Assembly (NCBI RefSeq): GCF_036320965.1
Contig: NC_092276.1
Location: 4,186,501-4,250,500 of the forward strand
DNA: 64,000 bases
From: Panulirus ornatus
Taxonomy: Eukaryota > Arthropoda > Malacostraca > Decapoda > Palinuridae
Reading direction: 5' to 3'
A model generated the notes under the pieces. It was given only the letters and a program-made list of their open reading frames with translations, did no database searches and was not told where the DNA came from. Position 1 is the stretch's first letter. Every line of letters begins with the position of its first letter. This document shows positions 58,451-64,000 of this stretch, in pieces. A program made the position numbers and the translations under genes.

Positions 58451-58717
58451 GATGCGACTGGTGATGGCTGTGATCAGTGGAGGACTGCGTGATGCGACTG
58501 GTGATGGTAGTGATCAGTGGAGGACTGTGTGATGCGACTGGTGATGGTAGTGATCAGTGGAGGACTGTGTGATGCGACTGGTGATGGTAGTGATCAGTGG
58601 AGGACTGCGTGATGCGACTGGTGATGGTAGTGATCAGTGAAGGACTGCGTGATGCGACTGGTGATGGTAGTGATCAGTGGAGGACTGCGTGATGCGACTG
58701 GTGATGGTAATGATCAG
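58451..58717. repeat. 40-bp minisatellite, 6.7 near-identical copies
   Basis: Units start every 40 bp from 58451 (gatgcgactggtgatggtag plus tgatcagtggaggactgcgt). Only a few substitutions separate them, so the array is recent. Confidence 0.95.
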
Positions 58718-59561
58718 AACAGCGATTGTTTACTTATAGGTCCCCCTACCGGCCGCACTTCCCTCTCTAGGCTCGGTGGCACCACAGACTTTCGTCACCC
58801 CCCCTGGCATCATCAGGGAGAGGGACACTCATAACCATGTGATGATGACGTCCTTCCCCAACACATACAGATCCCCCTGCCACCGCTGACACAGCCATTC
58901 TTTGCTGGGTATTGTTCGGGGCGCTCGCCTGGTGGTGGAATGTTAGGCACAGATGTCGGGGTGTGGGAGATATTGGGGAGAAGGTACTATGGTCTGGTTG
59001 TGCAGAAAAGATATCCGTATATGTAGGTGTCTCACATCAGTGCCTTTATATCTAGATGATGGGTGATAAGTTAGATGAACGGAGAAGTGTACCAGCAAAA
59101 GGAAGTTAAAGAATTCTTTTATAAAGATCATGGTTGTCAGTTCGATGTTATGAAAAGAATGTTGTACTTGCTGGCTGGCTCAGTACAGTATAATTGCAAG
59201 GGTCACAGTGGACGACGTCGAAGCTGTTAGAGCCGGAGACAGCACAGCGAAAGTGCGGGACACAATCATTCGTTGTCGTAAAACATCAACACGTCGAGTT
59301 TATTGCATGTTGCTGTCCACAGAAGCAGCCTCATGAGAATTATGCAGAGGGGTTTGGGACTTGCTGCGTCCCCATTATATTAAAACCGTGAAAGAATTAA
59401 AGTCACTTTTCTCTAGAATTTGAAAAATGTAATTAAATTTTTTTTTCTTTTAGTATGTAAGTCATGTAACTGTACAATTCCGTTAGTAAAATACACTTTA
59501 ATGGTTATATAAATGGTAGAATGTTTTGAAATATTCTCATAAGGCTGGTATCTGAACCATT

Positions 59562-59562
59562 A

Positions 59563-59646
<84 letters not shown>
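59562..59646. repeat. Compound (GT)n(AT)n microsatellite
   Basis: A short GT run then AT run to about 59645. Confidence 0.97.
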
Positions 59647-59648
<2 letters not shown>

Positions 59649-59769
59649 ATCATAAATCGATGTCTTGTAGTAAAAAGAAAATATTTGGATATGATGAACA
59701 GTTCTTTTGTATGATTAAGAAAAAAAAAGATATCTCATTCGGATATGATTTATCAGTTTGAGTACAGAT

Positions 59770-59842
59770 GTAGTCGTCAGGCCGGCAGTAGAATTAGAAA
59801 TCATCTTGAGGACTCAGGGTTCGCACCCCGAGGATATATCTC
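59770..59842 (+). pseudogene. tRNA-Ser-like relic
   Basis: The stretch contains gtagtcgtcaggccg (A-box/D-arm-like), then gaattagaaatcat, like a tRNA-Ser anticodon arm with anticodon AGA, then agggttcgcaccccgagg, like a T arm. Spacing is close to a serine tRNA but the acceptor stem does not pair and the D arm is damaged. It is either a dead tRNA gene or the head of a tRNA-derived SINE. Confidence 0.35.
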
Positions 59843-60030
59843 GTACAATACCTCTCTCCCTCCCTAAATCACGCTTTGTGCCAGTCTTAATTCCCGTGGT
59901 CACATACCTCACATCCATTTGGCTAAGATGGAACTTGTTGAAGACTTGTACCCTAAACCTGCTGTTGATCATGTCTTGGGTAAGTGCTCGATTGTTGAGT
60001 CCGCACAGGTTGGGCTAATTTCTTATTTGT

Positions 60031-60500
60031 ACTGTACTGGGGAGGGAGTTCTCCTCCTCTCGTAAAACCCTCATCCTTGAACTTTTCCAGCCATGTACTT
60101 TACCGGGAGGGAGTTCTACACTCGTAGGACCCCGTTCTTTATACTTTTAAAAGTTATGCAGCTTTTTGAATCCATGTATACTGTCAGCATTTATAATTTC
60201 ATGGCTTACCTTCTTACATTTATCCGCAGTTGTACTATAAGCGTGCTTCAGTACATCTTTCAAAACTAATTTCTTGCGTAACTTAATTCTGTTGCCTCTT
60301 GAGTTCTGTATTTGCATCTGTCCAAGAACTGCTTGCAGTTGACGCCATCAAACTGGTTCGTAAACCTGAAGGTTGAGATCGAGTCGCACCTTATCTTCCG
60401 TCTGCCATGCGTGTGCAGGAGTGTGGGAAGGCTGGCCCGCGGGAGTAAGCCGTTGCGGCCCATTATGAGCGCATCAGGCAGCGTGGGGGTGGCCATTGTT
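60031..60500. repeat. Probable interspersed repeat fragment with an internal 66-bp duplication
   Basis: actgtactggggagggagtt (60031) and actttaccgggagggagttc (60097) begin two similar units of about 66 bp. The following 340 bp resemble, from memory, a repeat that is common in decapods. The minus strand has a 76-residue open frame without a recognised domain. Confidence 0.35.
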
Positions 60501-60766
60501 TGTGTTTACGTGGGGTAGGGTCGGCCATCCTTGCCTGGTGTCCGGTAGTCCCCTTACAGCCAGGGCCCCACTCCTCCTCCTCTCCTCCTCGTGGTTCACT
60601 TTAAAATCCTTTCCCTGGTGTACGTTGTGGTTATCCGATCCTAGTGTATTGTAGTTGGTACCTCTCCCCCTCTGGTGTTAGGTATTCCCGTGGTGATTTT
60701 TTGTTGCCTTTTTGTGATGTAGACGATATGTATCCGGGGGCAGGGGGAGGGGAGGTCCCGTATATA

Positions 60767-60786
60767 TGTGTGTGTGTGTGTGTATG

Positions 60787-60829
<43 letters not shown>
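60767..60829. repeat. (GT)n microsatellite, interrupted
   Basis: Two GT runs separated by atgta. Confidence 0.96.
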
Positions 60830-60831
<2 letters not shown>

Positions 60832-61223
60832 GTGGACGATTGTCTGACGGAGGAGGAGGTGGTGTCCATATACGTCATGTAAACAGTTCCTGGTCCTTTT
60901 GTGCGCCTTGTATCCCCTTCGGCGCCACCGCCCACGGGATGTGGTAGGGGCGCGCACAATAAAGTCGCCGGTGGTTGTTTTTTTGTGGCAAAAATCAAAA
61001 CAGATGAGCGTGACGATGGATAAAGGAAACGGTGTGGGTGTGGGGGTAGGAGGAGAAGCCATAAGTAGAGACTTACGCTCAAGTTTTTTATTGTCTTGTC
61101 CTCCCCCCAGTGACAGTTCTTCGTTTTCTTCGAATATTAGTTCTTCGTTTTCTTCTAGTATTGTTCTTCGTTTTCTTCGTGTAATGTTTTGCTCGGAATA
61201 ATGAAATAATATTATTGTGGTAA

Positions 61224-61224
<1 letters not shown>

Positions 61225-61256
<32 letters not shown>

Positions 61257-61300
61257 CATTATTATTAGTATTAGTATCATTATTATTACTATTAATGTTA
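61225..61300. repeat. (ATT)n microsatellite, imperfect towards the end
   Basis: A perfect run at 61227-61256 continues with variants (atc, agt, act). A related ttctcttcg-type direct repeat (ttcttcgttttcttc, three copies) lies at about 61119-61175. Confidence 0.95.
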
Positions 61301-62049
61301 TTGCGGTGTATTGAGTGGAATTTAGCAAAAGGCAGAAAATTTACTTCTAGCACCATTTCCTTCTTCTTGCTGTGTTGTTATTAACCTTTCCATATATTTT
61401 ATTTATTTATCGTACCTTCCCGTCCACCTGGTCAATACACACGCCAGTGTGACCCGTTGTTAGCCTTGATTGGCGGATCATTTCGGTAATCTGTTGGGCG
61501 GTGTGTGGATGGTGGAGACTGACAGACAGACGTCTGTCTGCTCGTCCACCGAGGCCCGTGGTGGTTCGAGCTAGGATATATGTCGCGTGAGGTAAGGCTT
61601 TCCCATCTGGAAATCCGTTGGGAGAAGTGGGACGGGAGGAGCAGGTGCGTGGGAGAGGGATGGGCAGGTGGGGAGTAAGACGGTATGTGAACAAACAGTA
61701 AACAAACTGTTATAGATACAGGTAAACCGTACAATTAGGAGTTATCTGTAACACGTAGCCTGACTACTAACATTCCTGGAGCGGTGAACGTGCGAGACTA
61801 ACAGGGAGGGAGGGATGTAGAAGAGATAAGGGGGGGTTGGGACTGGGATGACCTCGATCCCAGTGACTACAGCAAGGCGGCAGCACCAGTCATGGTGGGA
61901 CAAATATTGCCGACCTTTCACATGACAAACACAAAGCCAATTATAAGCTAACTATGCATTTCCTACTGGGTGTGCAGGTTCCTGAGGATGGTTGGAGCAT
62001 ACCAGCAGTGCAGCATGCACAGCCTCGGACGGTTTGGTTGATCAGGTAC

Positions 62050-63200
62050 CAGAGGAGAACATAATGGTCAGATGGCGGGTGGTAAGGTAAAGCCGAGGGA
62101 ATGGGTGGCGGATGGAGGGTGGTAGGTGATGATAAGGGAAAAGACGAAGGAATGAAGGGTGGAAGGGAGGAGGGAGAGAGGATGGGAAGGGGAAAAAAAA
62201 AGAGTTGGATTTGGAAGAGGTGCTCGTGTATGCGTATGGGAGGTGGTGACGTTGGAATAGGTGTCCATGTGTGTGACGGGGGTGAGGGAAGTGCCTGTGT
62301 GTGACGGTGGAGAGGGAGATATATCACCTATGTGACGTGGATACATGTGTGACTGAGTAGGGGACGGGCTTGGTTGGGGGGAGGGGTTCTAGTGACTGTG
62401 TAAGTGAAGACTCTTGTAGAGGTAGTGCGGGGGGGTGGGCAGCACTAGGGGGGGGGTAGCTGTCTGTGGGGCGACGTTAAGGTAGAGACTGACAGGAGAA
62501 ACAGCTGACGTGACTCGCGAGTGTGGTAGAGCAGAGGTTGAATGGAACTTGAGTTTAAGAGTGGCGAGAGAACCATCATATGGTGGCATGAAGGGAATGA
62601 CGGGAGGAAGGTGTTGTTGGGGAGGGAGAGGGAGGCAGCTTAAGGTGATGAGAGGGAGTTGGAGGGAAGGATAAAGGAATTACTGGAAGACAACCAGAAA
62701 GAAGCCACGACATTCTCGCGCAGTGTGTCAGGATGATGTGTCCCGGTGATGCGTTGCAGATGACGAGGGTATGTGAGCAAGGGAGGGGGGGGGGGACGAG
62801 GGACGGAAAGACAGCGGGAAAGCTGTTGGAAGATGAGATTCGAAGACGTGAACCAGAAAACCTAAAAGCCGGTGAGGATGGATCGTGTGCGTGTGAAGGA
62901 GGAGGAACTGAGGTATCAAAGAGTGGGTGGTGTGTAGGGGGACCTGGAGAGGGGGAGATGGGGATAAGAATAATGGTGATTTACTTAGTGTCAAGTGGAG
63001 GGAGAGCCGACGACAGGTGGCAAAACTTCTGCTGCGAGAGAACGGTTGGGAAGGAGTGATGAGGCGGGGTATAAAGTGGGGGCAAGGAAGGAAGAAAGGG
63101 AGGGAGGCGGTGCAGGGGAGATTGGAAAAGGTTCTCAGGAGGAGGAGGAGAGGAGGAGGAGGAGGAGTTCTGGGGGGAATGAGAGAGTGAGCACTGGATA
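62050..63200. repeat. Purine-rich decayed repeat domain
   Basis: The + strand is strongly G/A-rich, with recurring words such as ggtgtgtgacggtgg, gagggagat and ggaaggga at irregular spacing. The proline/serine-rich minus frames here are composition artefacts. Confidence 0.45.
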
Positions 63201-63316
63201 AGGAGTGACGCCTCATGAATATGTGTCATAGAGTTAAGAGGGGAGAAGTTCCACCCCCCCCCCCCCTCCCAGGAGTTAAGAATGTCCAAGTTCCTAAATG
63301 AAAAGCGGAATCAGAA

Positions 63317-63321
<5 letters not shown>

Positions 63322-63407
<86 letters not shown>
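63322..63407. repeat. (CT)n microsatellite followed by poly(A)
   Basis: CT run of about 86 bp. An A-run of about 13 bases begins at 63416. Confidence 0.97.
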
Positions 63408-63410
<3 letters not shown>

Positions 63411-63429
63411 GCTCAAAAAAAAAAAAAAG

Positions 63430-64000
63430 ATGTTTGCAGGCGAAATGTGCCTGAGGATGAGGGAACAGTTTAAATCGAATCGGGCGCCCGGCAGTTTGGT
63501 TCGAAGTAGGAGGAGGAGGAGGATGGCTTTGGGGGGGGGGTTGGTCGTCGCCTTTGTCATCCGTAGTCGCAGAGTCGCGAGTGTCGCAGCCCCCAAGTCT
63601 AAGACTCCAGCGTCATTTGCAATTCATGAGTGTCGTAAGCAAATCCCGGTCCCGTGTCCCCTTTTAATTTGTCGAACCCCGGGCCTCCAAGTTGTTCTTT
63701 ACTCCCACCTCCCCAGGCCTCTCCCCCCTAACCTTATACCCCAGGGGATGGTTTCTCCCACCCCACTCTTTCTTCTCCCCCTCTTCTAGTTCATCTTCCT
63801 TTATAGTGGGTACAATACATCGACGTAGGTTGGTGCCAGGTGGGCCCGAGTGGGGCCTGCGTACCCAAAGAGGCCCCCCTTCCGTCACGAGGGAGGGAGG
63901 TCTTGGATACATCAAATACATGATGAGATACTGTTACGTGCTAACGCACCCTTCCTTCAAAGTGGGGTTAACTTGTCGAGTTCGAATGTGAGCCAATCGT
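63430..64000. other. Window end, nothing recognised
   Basis: A pyrimidine-rich part lies at 63640-63800. No exon is supported before the window ends. Confidence 0.4.

Overview
This is animal nuclear DNA, most likely from a decapod crustacean (shrimp, lobster, crayfish or crab). The window is almost all non-coding. It is crowded with long uninterrupted dinucleotide microsatellites (GT/AC, CT/GA, AT, often compound) and with decayed minisatellites, tRNA-like SINE pieces and retroelement scraps of a kind I associate with decapods. The organism call is inference from this texture and from the type of gene present. There is no prokaryotic gene organisation, no CRISPR array, no rRNA and no intact tRNA.

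The only gene I can defend is a plexin (semaphorin receptor) on the + strand, seen as three consecutive exons: 40761-40893, 50390-50755 and 51523-52203. Splice phases agree and the 393-residue reading is continuous. It covers the end of PSI1, IPT1, PSI2, IPT2, PSI3 and the first residues of IPT3. The sema domain and signal peptide (upstream) and the later IPT repeats, membrane helix and GAP domain (downstream) are not recognisable in the window. The gene must therefore extend past the visible part in both directions. The introns are about 9.5 kb, 767 bp and more than 11.8 kb, and 1-40760 is probably upstream intron or intergenic sequence.

Layout. 1-22 kb: non-coding, with decayed minisatellites (2.1, 8.3, 9.4 and 15.8-16.6 kb), a SINE fragment (10.3 kb) and microsatellites. 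22.7-26.7 kb: a block of minisatellites with 27-bp, 24-bp and about 20-30-bp units. 26.7-40.7 kb: retroelement remnants (29.1 and 39.8 kb), a tRNA-derived SINE (37.3 kb), an interspersed repeat joined to a TA tract (38.1 kb) and many microsatellites. 40.7-52.2 kb: the plexin exons with a repeat-filled intron between them; the short 767-bp intron holds a roughly 195-bp foldback (MITE-like) element. 52.2-64 kb: downstream intron with two neighbouring minisatellites (about 60 bp and 40 bp units), a tRNA-Ser-like relic, a repeat fragment and purine/pyrimidine-skewed DNA.

I found no previously undescribed multi-gene system. The best second-look items are the foldback element inside the short plexin intron, the first plexin exon squeezed between microsatellites (a CT tract starts 20 nt after its 5' splice site), the Thr/His/Gln-rich insertion in the plexin IPT2 domain, and the strand bias of the long CT tracts.
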